A DNA stretch of 64,000 bases, taken from contig NZ_JAUEPH010000002.1 in NCBI RefSeq assembly GCF_030403435.1, forward strand, positions 372,001 to 436,000. The letters are read 5' to 3'. Below are positions 52,218 to 61,956 of the stretch, in pieces. A program made the position numbers and the translations under genes. The stretch's first letter is position 1, and each line of letters opens with the position of its first letter. Under the pieces are notes generated by a model that was not told where the DNA came from, did no database searches, and worked only from the letters and a program-made list of their open reading frames with translations. This stretch comes from Algoriphagus sediminis. GTDB taxonomy: Bacteria; Bacteroidota; Bacteroidia; Cytophagales; Cyclobacteriaceae.

Positions 52218-53216
52218 TTAGTCTTGGGTTTTTATTTCACACACTACCGGAAAGTGATCTGAAGCATCGAGAAGCTCATCTTTCAATCCATAAATAAGGG
52301 CGTCCTCCCGTTCAAGATATGGGTTCCAGACCTTTCCATTGTTTATTTCTAACCCTTGGCTGGCCAATATGTGATCAATAAGTACATTGACCCGGTCTCC
52401 TGTGATTCGGTCTTTATATCTACTTGAATTTGGCGTCCAACCATAGGAATTTAGTTTAGGTTTTGGAAGAACAGATTTTAGAACCCATTCTGGTTTCCAA
52501 ATATCTCCAAGCAGAATCTCCACTGCGCTTTTGCTAAACCTGTTTTCATAAAAATCCAATTCGAAACCGTCATTGATATCTCCCATGACCATTACCTCTT
52601 GGCCTTTTTCAAGATACTCATCACAGCGCTGACGAATGGACATGCATTCTGCAAAAAGTTTTAACCTATCTCTTTCTGAAATTTGCTCAAACCTGGCATA
52701 GTCCACCATATCAAAAATCCCTTTGGACTTGGTATGTGCTATGATGACACGGCTGATAAAGGTATCGTCAGTACCTAAAATGGTGAGCTCCAATGGAGGT
52801 CTATAGTGCTTGTACTGTTCCTTGATAAGCCTGTTTGTGGTATCCATTAGGAATGGTTCATCAAAACGCTTCCTTTCATCTGTTTCTGGCGTAAAGAGGA
52901 CTTTAATTTTATCAGGATTATAAAGAGCACAAAGTTCCTGTTGACCCGGTGAAGGGAAGCCATGAATAGCCTGAAGATTTGATCCAGGCATATATTCAGC
53001 AAGCCAATTCATCAATTGGTCTGAGGCTGTTTTTGATCTATCCACCAAGGTGTTTGGTCCCTCGACGACGCCAAGAAAGTCTGGATTGATGGCGGAAATA
53101 ACTTGTGCCAATTGAAGGCTTCTCTCATGGTCTTTTCCACTGGTGTTCGGGGAGCCGTCAGTATTGAACAGATCACGCATCCACTGAACATTATAGACTG
53201 CAATTTTCAAGTTCAT
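52218..53216 (-). CDS. Endonuclease/exonuclease/phosphatase family protein
   Basis: A 332-residue soluble enzyme of the EEP fold. LKIAVYNVQWMRDLF opens the domain, PDFLGVVEGPNTL carries the metal-binding Glu, VMGDINDGFELDFYE is the Asp-x-Asn catalytic pair, and ASDHFPVVCEI is the closing SDH motif. Substrates in this superfamily range from DNA to phospholipids and cannot be set here. It is 27 bases after the HGSNAT-like gene and one base before the DUF4287 gene. Confidence 0.88.
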   Translation of the reverse strand: MNLKIAVYNVQWMRDLFNTDGSPNTSGKDHERSLQLAQVISAINPDFLGVVEGPNTLVDRSKTASDQLMNWLAEYMPGSNLQAIHGFPSPGQQELCALYNPDKIKVLFTPETDERKRFDEPFLMDTTNRLIKEQYKHYRPPLELTILGTDDTFISRVIIAHTKSKGIFDMVDYARFEQISERDRLKLFAECMSIRQRCDEYLEKGQEVMVMGDINDGFELDFYENRFSKSAVEILLGDIWKPEWVLKSVLPKPKLNSYGWTPNSSRYKDRITGDRVNVLIDHILASQGLEINNGKVWNPYLEREDALIYGLKDELLDASDHFPVVCEIKTQD

Positions 53217-53243
53217 AGTTAAAAAATTTAGTTAAAACTCAGT

Positions 53244-54386
53244 TTAAACTTTGATGTAAATCTTCCTTTTATCCATCCAGAGCCCAATCAACCAGATCAA
53301 AAGCATATAGGAAATCGCAAATAGGAAGGAAGCGTTTTTTGGACTTAGCCAGCTCGTAAACGCACTCTGATAAATATAACCTTGAAGACTTTGGTCTCCA
53401 ATTTTGACCATAAAAAATAGAGTTATTATAACACCGGATAAAACGTAGAGAATCAGAGGGTTTCGACCAAAAACCTCAAAGAAATAGGTCCATTTTACCT
53501 TTTTCCAAACTTCAATGATCAAAATCAATCCAGCAATAAGAATTAAATCCCAGCCAACAGTCAATAACACATAAGAGCTTGTCCATATTTTTTTATTGAT
53601 TGGAAAGCCCAGATCCCACACGTAAGCACCGGCAACTAGAATGACCCCTGCGATGAGCAAACGCTTAACCGTTTCAACTGTGTTTCCCCATTTTTGAATA
53701 GCCTTACCTGCAATATATCCGGCCAAGACATTGACAATTGCTGGTAGTGTGCTCAGAATACCTTCAGGATCAAAAGGAATACCCTCTCCACCGTACATTC
53801 TTTCGGCACCAATAACAGCCAAGTCCAGGCGGATGGCTGCATTTGTTTCTAAAGCATATGGGTCAGACCCTTCTCCGAAAAAGTACATTATTGCCCAATA
53901 CAAAATCAAAGCAGCACCTCCAAAAAACCAACCAAACTTTTCGCCTCCCCAGTAAAGGACTAAGGCTGCAAAACAATAAGCTAAAGCTATCCTTTGAAGA
54001 ACCCCAAAGGTTCGGACCTCTGATAAATCAATGAAGCTCGTACCTGATTCTGTAAATTCCACGAATGGAAATGCATTCAATAACCATCCGATTAGGAAGA
54101 TCAGAAAAGTTCTTTTGAAAACTTTTTTATAAAAGGCCGAACCATCCATGAGTTGCATTTTTTTCATGGAAAAGCTCATGGCATTTCCAACCACAAAAAG
54201 AAATGTAGGGAATACTAAGTCTGTTGGTGTGAACCCATGCCAGCTGGCATGTGCTAATGGAGCATAAAGCGAGCTCCAGCTTCCCGGGGTATTCACAATT
54301 ATCATAAAGGCAATGGTCATTCCTCGGAGAACATCCAGAGCCAGATAGCGCTTATTGATTGGGTTTAAAGTGTCTGCTGGTGACAT
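53244..54386 (-). CDS. HGSNAT-like acyltransferase membrane protein (DUF5009/COG4299)
   Basis: A 380-residue inner-membrane protein with about ten hydrophobic helices. The opening KRYLALDVLRGMTIAFMIIVNTPGSW is the diagnostic N-terminus of the heparan-alpha-glucosaminide N-acetyltransferase family, followed by HASWHGFTPTDLVFPTFLFVVG, whose His is the proposed acetyl carrier. Members transfer acetyl groups across a membrane to amino sugars. It is 116 bases after a SIS-domain gene, so amino-sugar processing is the natural theme for this run. Confidence 0.92.
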   Translation of the reverse strand: MSPADTLNPINKRYLALDVLRGMTIAFMIIVNTPGSWSSLYAPLAHASWHGFTPTDLVFPTFLFVVGNAMSFSMKKMQLMDGSAFYKKVFKRTFLIFLIGWLLNAFPFVEFTESGTSFIDLSEVRTFGVLQRIALAYCFAALVLYWGGEKFGWFFGGAALILYWAIMYFFGEGSDPYALETNAAIRLDLAVIGAERMYGGEGIPFDPEGILSTLPAIVNVLAGYIAGKAIQKWGNTVETVKRLLIAGVILVAGAYVWDLGFPINKKIWTSSYVLLTVGWDLILIAGLILIIEVWKKVKWTYFFEVFGRNPLILYVLSGVIITLFFMVKIGDQSLQGYIYQSAFTSWLSPKNASFLFAISYMLLIWLIGLWMDKRKIYIKV

Positions 54387-54502
54387 TTAAAAAAGGATTA
54401 AGGTGATAAAGTGGATAAGATGAATATAGGATATTTTTTCTTTCGACTCATTTTCTAGGCTGACCATTAGCGAAATAAACCATGAAACGGTTTAAATCAT
54501 GC

Positions 54503-55243
54503 TTACAAGCCCTTAACCTTTGACTTGTATTTATTAATCAAATTTTCATTATGAGCTCCCCCAGAATCTAGATTGGAGCTTTGAAAAACTTCAGGACTTA
54601 AGCCTTTCGAAATGAGCAATTCGATAGCCTTTGTGATCACTAAATTCAGGATAAAACTCCCCACAATGGTGGAAGATGGGCTTGTCCTGATGTTGCTCTT
54701 CTGCAACGTGATGCTGGTGTCTCCGATTTCACCAAAGTTGTCCAATACAACATCAGCCAATTGAAAAAGCTTTAATCCCGAGGTGTGTCTGGACTCTACC
54801 GACTTACTGTGATTTAGACTGGTAAGTGCGATGATTTTACCCTTCTTTGCTTTGGCCAGAAGAGCCAAATCAATAGTCACGGCATTTCTCCCAGAATTGG
54901 AGGCAATGAGGATCACATCCTTATTTGTCATCTGGTAGCCACCAAGATAATCTTTGGCTTTTCCTTCCTCTCTTTCTAAATCGGTACTTGCCGATGCATC
55001 TTCATGTAGCATTAGTTTAGGATGCAGAATGGGTCTTACCCTTGCTAACCCTCCAGCCCTGTAAAAAATCTCCTCGGCCATCATATGGGAATGTCCCGTG
55101 CCAAAAGCATAAATCCACCCATTCTTCTCAAGGCTTCCAGCAATAATATTTCCTGCTTCATCAATACTTTTTTGGTTTGCTGCGAGTTCGAGCTTCCTAT
55201 AAATCGAGGACAGAAAGGCTTTGTTCAGGTCTTCAGTTCCCAT
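54503..55243 (-). CDS. SIS-domain sugar isomerase/phosphosugar-binding protein
   Basis: A 246-residue protein of the SIS fold. WIYAFGTGHSHMMAEEIFYRAGG is the phosphosugar-binding loop and DVILIASNSGRNAVTIDLAL the second SIS motif, matching the sugar-isomerase-domain subfamily near MurQ and AgaS. The end GLSPEVFQSSNLDSGGAHNENLI is typical. Predicted role: isomerisation or binding of an amino-sugar phosphate. Its start overlaps the stop of the upstream cytochrome-domain gene by 1 base. Confidence 0.87.
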   Translation of the reverse strand: MGTEDLNKAFLSSIYRKLELAANQKSIDEAGNIIAGSLEKNGWIYAFGTGHSHMMAEEIFYRAGGLARVRPILHPKLMLHEDASASTDLEREEGKAKDYLGGYQMTNKDVILIASNSGRNAVTIDLALLAKAKKGKIIALTSLNHSKSVESRHTSGLKLFQLADVVLDNFGEIGDTSITLQKSNIRTSPSSTIVGSFILNLVITKAIELLISKGLSPEVFQSSNLDSGGAHNENLINKYKSKVKGL

Positions 55244-57372
55244 TATTCAAGTAAGGATACCTCGTCTAGAAACACCCAACCTTTCGAGCCAGCCCCAGGA
55301 TGCCAGGGGGGTAAAGAAGCGATTCTTTTTAACCTTACTCGTATTTGATCAAAATCTGTTTCTGGAAGTCCGTAGGTGAGCGCCTCGAATCTGGTGGGTT
55401 GAATATTCTTTGGCTGAAGCGGTTTTTCATCTATGACCTTGTTCCAATTAGAGCCATCACCTTGCCAGATTTCTACCTGAGTGGGTGGGAAAATATAGGC
55501 TCCTTCATTGTACAAAAGGCTGATGGTTATCTCCTTTGGTTTTTGATTTTCAGCGAGAGTGATCACAAACTCAGCATGGTTATCCTGATAACCTAGCCAT
55601 TCGCCGGAAGTGTGATTTGGCTTGCCTTTTATCTGGTCGATCAAGGTCAGATTCCCTTTCCCAAAGTAGATGGCATTTGGCTGTGTCAGGAGCTTCAATT
55701 CTTTAGGTGGATTACCAGCTTTAAAAACCAAAGTGCTGGCTTCTGGACTTCCTTTCCAATCATCAGCAAAAGCTCTTGCTTTGATCTCAGCGGTTTTCTT
55801 TACCCAAAAAGGCGCTTCATACTTTAGTGAATTAATACTGTCTGGTTCAGAACCATCTAATGTGTATCTAATTTCTACTGAAGGGATTGGGTGGTTTATC
55901 TCCAATAAAGTGCTATCCCCAAACATGTCCTTCTCACTTTTTAAAAGTGGAGGGTTCAGTTCGTAAACCACTTTTTTACTGTCAAACCCAAATTCAACAT
56001 TGGTGTATTTCAGGGTACTGGAAAGTTGTTTTTGCTGGTCATCGCTCAAACCAGTTTCCCATAGATAAAGGTTTCTGAGATCACTCATTCCGGATAAATA
56101 ATCTAGGGACTTTTCAGACAATTTATTTCCAGAAATTGAAAGGTCCTTGAGGGAGGGAATCTGTGATATACTAAGAATTTGTTCTGAATCTAAATCTGTA
56201 AAACTGGCCTGCAGCTCTTCCAGGTTTATGAAGTTTTGCAAAATACTAAGGTCAGTCCCAGCTAGAGGCATTTTGTTTAAATTCAGCTGGACGACCTGCG
56301 TCCTGATTTTATCTAACTCATTCAATGAAGAGGGATCAAAAGCTGCGATTCCAAAATAAGAAACCACTAATGCCGGAGAACCGGGATAAAGGGGTTCTAC
56401 CTTTCTAAAAAAATTATTTAACTCTTCGACAGTTGAAGGATCAGCCTCCTCAAAATTATAATTATCCGATTCATCAAAATTCAAGGAGGCTAGTTTGAAA
56501 AACTCACTTTCAGGCTCCATTTCAATGAGTTTCTTATCGAATTCAGCACCTGCCAAAACCCAATTCACCAAGATTTTCTTTTCCTCATCTGTTAGCTGGG
56601 CTTTATTCTTGGGCGGCATGTGATCATCATGTTCAAGTGGTAGGTTTATTCGCTGAACCATCAGAGATTCATCCAGATTTCCAGCCACTACAAAGGGACC
56701 TGTCTTACCCCCTGTTTGGATTCCAGTTATATGATCCAGGCGAAGCTTTCCTTTGATTTTACCTTCCTTGTGGCAACCCACACATTTTGTTTCTAGGATA
56801 GGCATTACCACATCTTCGAAAACTTGAGCATCGTTAATTGCCAGGGTTGGCACTTCTTCTTGAAGAATAGGGGCCAATAGAAAATCCTCTCCATGGGTAA
56901 GATTGGCGCCCCAGTGCCCGGTAAATGTTATTCCTATCGCCAAGACCAGGGAAGTCGCTTTTAGATATGTTTTAGGCAGATTTCGAAAAAAATAAAATAA
57001 TGCCCCGAGAATAAATACTCCGAAACCTGAATATTGATGAAGATCGAATGTGTTTCCAGAGTAATCTTCTTGGGCCAAAATCAGACCTGCTATTACTGTC
57101 AGCCCTGCAAAATTAACTCCTACGAGCAGAGATAATTCTCCGAAATTTTTTAAGTCAGCGTTATTATCAATCCCTGGAATCCACTGGAATAAGACCCCAA
57201 AAAGAATCAGCACAATTGGAAAATGAAGGAGTAGGGGATGGCTTCTTCCGATTATTTGCAGCCAGTTTGGTAAAACCAAATTTTGCCCACCTAAGAGTAA
57301 AACAACCGAAAGGCCAAGCCAGACAAAAAGGAGGTTTTCGAAAATACCTCTGAATCTTTTGCTACTCATCAT
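55243..57372 (-). CDS. Planctomycete-type cytochrome c membrane protein with LRR and chitobiase-like domains
   Basis: A 709-residue multi-domain protein. The N-terminus has about five hydrophobic helices resembling the DUF2231-type region (HPLLLHFPIVLILFGVLFQWI). A c-type haem domain of the PSCyt1 kind follows, with CVGCH near residue 197 and a distal Met in HDDHMPPKNKAQLTDEE. Then come leucine-rich repeats (LKDLSISGNKLSEKSLDYLSG), a chitobiase/hexosaminidase C-terminal-type repeat (EIRYTLDGSEPDS) and a terminal beta domain. It is one base after the DUF1501 gene. The role is unknown, presumably electron-linked glycan breakdown. Confidence 0.85.
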   Translation of the reverse strand: MMSSKRFRGIFENLLFVWLGLSVVLLLGGQNLVLPNWLQIIGRSHPLLLHFPIVLILFGVLFQWIPGIDNNADLKNFGELSLLVGVNFAGLTVIAGLILAQEDYSGNTFDLHQYSGFGVFILGALFYFFRNLPKTYLKATSLVLAIGITFTGHWGANLTHGEDFLLAPILQEEVPTLAINDAQVFEDVVMPILETKCVGCHKEGKIKGKLRLDHITGIQTGGKTGPFVVAGNLDESLMVQRINLPLEHDDHMPPKNKAQLTDEEKKILVNWVLAGAEFDKKLIEMEPESEFFKLASLNFDESDNYNFEEADPSTVEELNNFFRKVEPLYPGSPALVVSYFGIAAFDPSSLNELDKIRTQVVQLNLNKMPLAGTDLSILQNFINLEELQASFTDLDSEQILSISQIPSLKDLSISGNKLSEKSLDYLSGMSDLRNLYLWETGLSDDQQKQLSSTLKYTNVEFGFDSKKVVYELNPPLLKSEKDMFGDSTLLEINHPIPSVEIRYTLDGSEPDSINSLKYEAPFWVKKTAEIKARAFADDWKGSPEASTLVFKAGNPPKELKLLTQPNAIYFGKGNLTLIDQIKGKPNHTSGEWLGYQDNHAEFVITLAENQKPKEITISLLYNEGAYIFPPTQVEIWQGDGSNWNKVIDEKPLQPKNIQPTRFEALTYGLPETDFDQIRVRLKRIASLPPWHPGAGSKGWVFLDEVSLLE

Positions 57373-57373
57373 A

Positions 57374-58828
57374 TCAGACCAAAATATCTTTGACTACATG
57401 GCCAGAAACATCGGTAAGTCTGTATCTCCTTCCAAGATGCTTGAAATTCAGTTTTTCGTGATCGATGCCTAGAAGATGAAGGACCGTAGCCTGGAAATCA
57501 TGAACATGTACAGGGTTTTCAACAATGTTATATCCAAATTCATCCGTTTCTCCATATACAATTCCGGATTTGACGCCACCGCCAGCCATCCAGATGGAAA
57601 ATGCTCTAGGGTGATGATCACGACCATAATTATCAGCCTGAATTTGTCCTTGACAATAGTTGGTTCTTCCAAACTCTCCTCCCCAAATGACTAATGTCTC
57701 ATCTAGTAATCCTCTTTGTTTTAGATCGGTAATCAAGGCTGCAGATGCCTGATCCACATCTTTTGCCTGAAGAGCCATTTCATTTGGGAGATTTCCATGT
57801 TGATCCCATCCTTGATGATAGAGTTGCACAAAGCGAACCCCGTTTTCTGAAAGCTTTCTTGCCAAAAGACAATTAGCAGCATAAGTACCCGGAACCAAAC
57901 ATTCCGGTCCATACAGTTTCACGATGCTATCAGGCTCTTTGGAAACATCGGTTATTTCCGGGACAGCTGTCTGCATTCTAAAGGCCATTTCATACTGAGC
58001 CACTTTTGCAGAGATTTCAGGGTCATTGAATTCATTGAAATTCAATTCGTTCATCTCAGCTAAATGATCAAGCATTTTGCGCCTTTCGGCTCTGGACATT
58101 GATTCTGGATCCTTGAGGTATAAAACCGGGTCCTCTGAATTTGAGAATTGAACACCTTGATGTGTGGCATCTAAAAATCCATTGCTCCAAAGTTTGGAAT
58201 AAACCCCCTGACCATTCCCTTTTCCACGACTTAGAAGAACACAGAATGCAGGCAGGTTACTGTTCTCACTTCCCAATCCGTAGCTCAGCCAGGACCCCAT
58301 ACTTGGTCGATTACCGACTTGGGCACCTGTCTGAAAAAAGGTTAATGCAGGATCATGGTTTATTGCCTCGGTGTGCATTGATTTCACTATACATAAATCA
58401 TCCACAACGCTTGCAGTATGTGGGAAGAGGGAAGATATCCAGGCTCTTGATTGTCCATACTGCTCGAAATCATAATAAGAACCTACTAATGGGAATGAAT
58501 CCTGGCCGGAGGTCATACCTGTGAGTCGCTGTTCCCCTCGAATGGATGCAGGAAGCTCCATACCCATATTTGCTCTCAGCAAAGGCTTATAATCAAAAGA
58601 TTCAAGTTGACTCGGAGCACCATTCTGAAAGAGGTAGATTACCCGTTTTGCCTTTGGGGCAAAGTGAGGTAAAGCATCCATTATGGCATCTTCATTTGGC
58701 TTACCGCCCGAAAACAAATCCGGGATGAGCAAAGAACCCAAAGCGGCACTACCGACACCCAAACTGAGCCTGGAGAGAAATTTCCTTCGGTTCATGCCTA
58801 GGCCATGTTCTAGTATTTCCTTCTCCAT
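57374..58828 (-). CDS. DUF1501 family protein, Tat-exported
   Basis: A 484-residue protein of the alkaline-phosphatase/sulfatase-like superfamily. The N-terminus MNRRKFLSRLSLGVGSAALGS is a twin-arginine signal. AKRVIYLFQNGAPSQLESFDYK, HQGWDQHGNLP, VIWGGEFGRTNYCQGQ and GRDHHPRAFSIWMAGGGVKSG are the family's metal-site blocks. DUF1501 genes are almost always paired with DUF1549/DUF1553 cytochrome genes, as here (1 base apart). The substrate is unknown; activity on esters of complex sugars has been suggested from context. Confidence 0.93.
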   Translation of the reverse strand: MEKEILEHGLGMNRRKFLSRLSLGVGSAALGSLLIPDLFSGGKPNEDAIMDALPHFAPKAKRVIYLFQNGAPSQLESFDYKPLLRANMGMELPASIRGEQRLTGMTSGQDSFPLVGSYYDFEQYGQSRAWISSLFPHTASVVDDLCIVKSMHTEAINHDPALTFFQTGAQVGNRPSMGSWLSYGLGSENSNLPAFCVLLSRGKGNGQGVYSKLWSNGFLDATHQGVQFSNSEDPVLYLKDPESMSRAERRKMLDHLAEMNELNFNEFNDPEISAKVAQYEMAFRMQTAVPEITDVSKEPDSIVKLYGPECLVPGTYAANCLLARKLSENGVRFVQLYHQGWDQHGNLPNEMALQAKDVDQASAALITDLKQRGLLDETLVIWGGEFGRTNYCQGQIQADNYGRDHHPRAFSIWMAGGGVKSGIVYGETDEFGYNIVENPVHVHDFQATVLHLLGIDHEKLNFKHLGRRYRLTDVSGHVVKDILV

Positions 58829-58829
58829 C

Positions 58830-61142
58830 TTAGCTCTTAGTTATCGTTTCTTCTAAATTATAAATTGTGACAATGACCTGCATCAAGGCTGCTGTCTCCG
58901 CCTTCACGTCGGACTCTTCAAGAGGGTACTCACCAACCTCTAAACTCGCCCGTATCTGATCTGGATTATTTTCAAAACGTTCTAACTGATCTTCATAATA
59001 ATCCGCTAGAATATCTTCTTCCGAGTCTCTTATCTCTCGACAAACAATTCTCTTGAAGGCATTTTGAATGGCATCTTCAGGATTACTTGATTCATTGATC
59101 AGATTGCTTGCCAAAACTCTGGACGCCTCTAATACCATAGGGTCATTTAACATGACTAAGGCTTGAAGAGGGGTATTGGTTCTACCCCGACTTAGCTCAC
59201 AACGATCTCTATTACTTGAATCAAAAATGATGGCCTTTGGTGGAGGGACGGTCAGCTTTATGAAATTATAAAGTCCTCTTCGATAAAGTTTTTCTCCATG
59301 ATCTTGAACATATTTTGCCAAAACTCCTCGCCCTGAAGTGGCCGACTCCCAAATACCATCAGGCTGATAAGGTTTTACACTTGGTCCACCAATTTCGCGA
59401 ACCAAAAGGCCACTACTTGCCAGAACCAAATCTTGAATATTTTCCGCAGGAAGCCTTAGCCTAGAGGCCCTGGCGAGGTACAAATTCTCCGGATCAATGG
59501 CCAGATGATCTTTATTGATTTGAGCAGATTGTTTATAGGTCGCTGAAGAAAGAATTTGCTTCAAAAGCCTTTTGATATCCCAGCCGTTTTCCATGAAATC
59601 TACCGCCAGCCAATCCAATAACTCTGGATGAGTGGGAAGGTCACCCTGCATTCCAAAATCACCAGCTGATTTCACAATGCCTGTTCCGAATATTTCTTGC
59701 CATATAAGATTCACAAAAACTCTTGCTGTCAGTGGATTATCAGGGCTGGTGATCCACTTAGCGAGTCCCAATCTGTTTTTTTCCAGGTTTTTATCAAATT
59801 CAAGAATTGAAGATGGAGTGTTTGGGCTAACAGGTACTGTCGGTGCGTCGTACACCCCACGGTCTAAGATATAAGTGGTTCTGGTATTTTCACCTTCCAA
59901 TTCATCCATGACAGAAATACTGAGGTCGGTCGTATCCTTATGGTTAATGAATGCCATAACCCCTGAGAGGTCTTCTTGATCTACCCAAAGAATTGGCGTT
60001 TTAGCCGGCTTGGATTGACTTACATCTCCTTCATATCCTTTTTCCGGGCTGTTGTTGAAAAAGGCAAAAAATTCATAGTATTCTTTCTGTGAAAGAGGGT
60101 CATACTTATGATCGTGACACTGAGCACATTCCATCGTAATTCCCAATAGGCCCTTGCTAACTGTATTTGTTTTGTCTAAAACGTACTCGATTCGATATTC
60201 CTCATCGATCACTCCACCTTCTTCGGTGTATTTGTGATTTCGGTTAAAGGCTGTTGCTAGTATTTGCTCTTTGGTAGGGTTGGGAAGTAAATCACCTGCC
60301 AATTGCCAAGTAATAAACTGATCATAAGGCATATTTTCATTTAATACATGAATCACCCAATCACGGTAAGGCCATTGAGTTCGGATATTGTCATCCTGAT
60401 ATCCATAACTATCTGAATACCTTGAAATATCCATCCAAAGAATCCCTAATTTTTCTCCAAAAGCAGGTTCGCTCAGCAATCCATCTAGTAGTTCCTGATA
60501 GGATTCATCCGTTAAATCCTCGAACTTATCCAATAATTCTGGGCTGGGAGGGAGGCCAGTAAGATCAAGGGAAGCTCTTTTAATCAGTTCATGTGGCTTG
60601 GCCTCGGGATTTGGTTCAAGCCCTTTTTGTCTCATTTTGGCATAGATGAACTGATCTATTTCATTCACCGCCCAATTTTCAGCTTCTGGTGGTGTGATTT
60701 TTTCAGGTTTTTCAAATGCCCAGTGGGGCTCATATTCTGCACCTTGTTCAATCCACTTGGTTATCAACTCTTTTTCCTCCTCAGTCAGTACTAAATTGGA
60801 CTCAGGTGGAGGCATTACCTCGCTCGGATCCGTGGAGACTATTCTGTGATAAACTTCAGAACTTTGAGGGTTTCCAGATACTAAAGCGAATTTCCCGGGA
60901 CTTTCCTTTAGTGTAGAAAATGCACCTTCTTCGGTATCCAGTCTTAATTCTGCTTCTCGTTTATTCGCATCTGGTCCATGGCATGCAAAACACTTATCAG
61001 ATAAAATCGGCCTGATGTGGAAATTGTAACTCAGCTGTCCATCTCCCTGAAGTGCCATGTTTTCTGCTTTTTTTTGGTCGCATGACCAAAGAAAAACAAG
61101 AGATAGCAGGGTAACGAAGAAATGGGCTTGATTTTGTTTCAT
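58830..61142 (-). CDS. PSCyt1-DUF1549-DUF1553 cytochrome lipoprotein
   Basis: A 770-residue lipoprotein (lipobox FLWSCD). The PSCyt1 haem domain has CFACHGPDANKREAELRLDTEEGA and a Met in EVMPPPESNL. The DUF1549 domain starts near residue 155 (AVNEIDQFIYAKMRQKGLEPNPEA) and carries ITMECAQCHDHKYDPLSQKEYY, a second CxxCH haem site. DUF1553 follows at about 460 (RLGLAKWITSPDNPLTARVFVNLIWQEIFG). This domain set is the standard planctomycete-type one. It heads the run 61142-51668 and is followed one base later by DUF1501. Confidence 0.93.
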   Translation of the reverse strand: MKQNQAHFFVTLLSLVFLWSCDQKKAENMALQGDGQLSYNFHIRPILSDKCFACHGPDANKREAELRLDTEEGAFSTLKESPGKFALVSGNPQSSEVYHRIVSTDPSEVMPPPESNLVLTEEEKELITKWIEQGAEYEPHWAFEKPEKITPPEAENWAVNEIDQFIYAKMRQKGLEPNPEAKPHELIKRASLDLTGLPPSPELLDKFEDLTDESYQELLDGLLSEPAFGEKLGILWMDISRYSDSYGYQDDNIRTQWPYRDWVIHVLNENMPYDQFITWQLAGDLLPNPTKEQILATAFNRNHKYTEEGGVIDEEYRIEYVLDKTNTVSKGLLGITMECAQCHDHKYDPLSQKEYYEFFAFFNNSPEKGYEGDVSQSKPAKTPILWVDQEDLSGVMAFINHKDTTDLSISVMDELEGENTRTTYILDRGVYDAPTVPVSPNTPSSILEFDKNLEKNRLGLAKWITSPDNPLTARVFVNLIWQEIFGTGIVKSAGDFGMQGDLPTHPELLDWLAVDFMENGWDIKRLLKQILSSATYKQSAQINKDHLAIDPENLYLARASRLRLPAENIQDLVLASSGLLVREIGGPSVKPYQPDGIWESATSGRGVLAKYVQDHGEKLYRRGLYNFIKLTVPPPKAIIFDSSNRDRCELSRGRTNTPLQALVMLNDPMVLEASRVLASNLINESSNPEDAIQNAFKRIVCREIRDSEEDILADYYEDQLERFENNPDQIRASLEVGEYPLEESDVKAETAALMQVIVTIYNLEETITKS

Positions 61143-61417
61143 AGATACCAGAATAGCAAAGAATAAGTTATGGAAAAAAATGAAGAAAGTCCCTGAGCCT
61201 TCCTTCCAATTTTAGATTATTTATGCAAATGGCAAGAATTTGCCTATGAAAAATTCAGGGATGATAACTTTTAATTATATGCTTGAATTTTCGAATTAGG
61301 CCACTTTATTATTTTTTGCCAAAATGAATTTCCGAATTGGTCAAAACTGAAATTTTCAACCTAATTAAAATTTCTCAGGAAATCATTAAGAATCTAGATT
61401 GAATATCATCATCCGAA

Positions 61418-61849
61418 ATGCAAATGAATTCAGCTAGATTTTACTTATTAATTGCACTTTTTGCGGTATCTGCCTGTGCAACATACAAGCCTATTGAAGA
61501 AATTAAAATAAAGGGTGAGGAGAAAGAGGAGAGTACCATCTCTACTGCTGAACAACTCGAAAGGCTTGAGCCTAACAAGAAGTTAAGGTTGACAAAAGTA
61601 GAAGATGGGAAAGAACTTCTATTGAAATTCAGGTCTTATGAAAATGACTCAATAAAAGGCCTTCTTTTAAATTATAATAAGCATAAGTATGCCGAACCTT
61701 TACCTTTATCCATTCACAGGGATAGTCTTCAGGAAATAGAAGTTTATGAATTCAAGGCGGCCGAAACAATTTTGTTGATTGGAGGCGGAATTTTAGTTAC
61801 CTACAGTACAATTGCGTTGGTTGATTTCTATCGAAATGGACTCATTTGA
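61418..61849 (+). CDS. Small lipoprotein with a C-terminal hydrophobic helix
   Basis: A 143-residue lipoprotein (lipobox VSACAT, Cys about residue 20). The mature part is charged (KIKGEEKEESTISTAEQLERLEP) with a beta-rich middle (RLTKVEDGKELLLKFRSYE) and ends in a hydrophobic stretch (ETILLIGGGILVTYSTIALVDFY). Bacteroidota have many such proteins with no known role. An alternative start at residue 3 (MNSARFYLL) is as good. Two hairpins separate it from the convergent accC gene. Confidence 0.75.
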   Translation: MQMNSARFYLLIALFAVSACATYKPIEEIKIKGEEKEESTISTAEQLERLEPNKKLRLTKVEDGKELLLKFRSYENDSIKGLLLNYNKHKYAEPLPLSIHRDSLQEIEVYEFKAAETILLIGGGILVTYSTIALVDFYRNGLI

Positions 61850-61895
61850 GCTTAACTCATAAACTTCCTAATCGGAATTCGCAATTTGGCCAGCT

Positions 61896-61948
61896 CAACC
61901 CTATTTTTGGGTTGAATGAAGAAAAGCTAACCGATCGGTTAGCTTTTC
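61896..61948. terminator. Double hairpin terminator
   Basis: CAACCC/GGGTTG (61896-61914) is followed by the perfect 28-base palindrome GAAAAGCTAACCGA/TCGGTTAGCTTTTC (61921-61948). It serves the lipoprotein on the plus strand and accC on the minus strand. Confidence 0.88.
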
Positions 61949-61956
61949 TTTATTTG

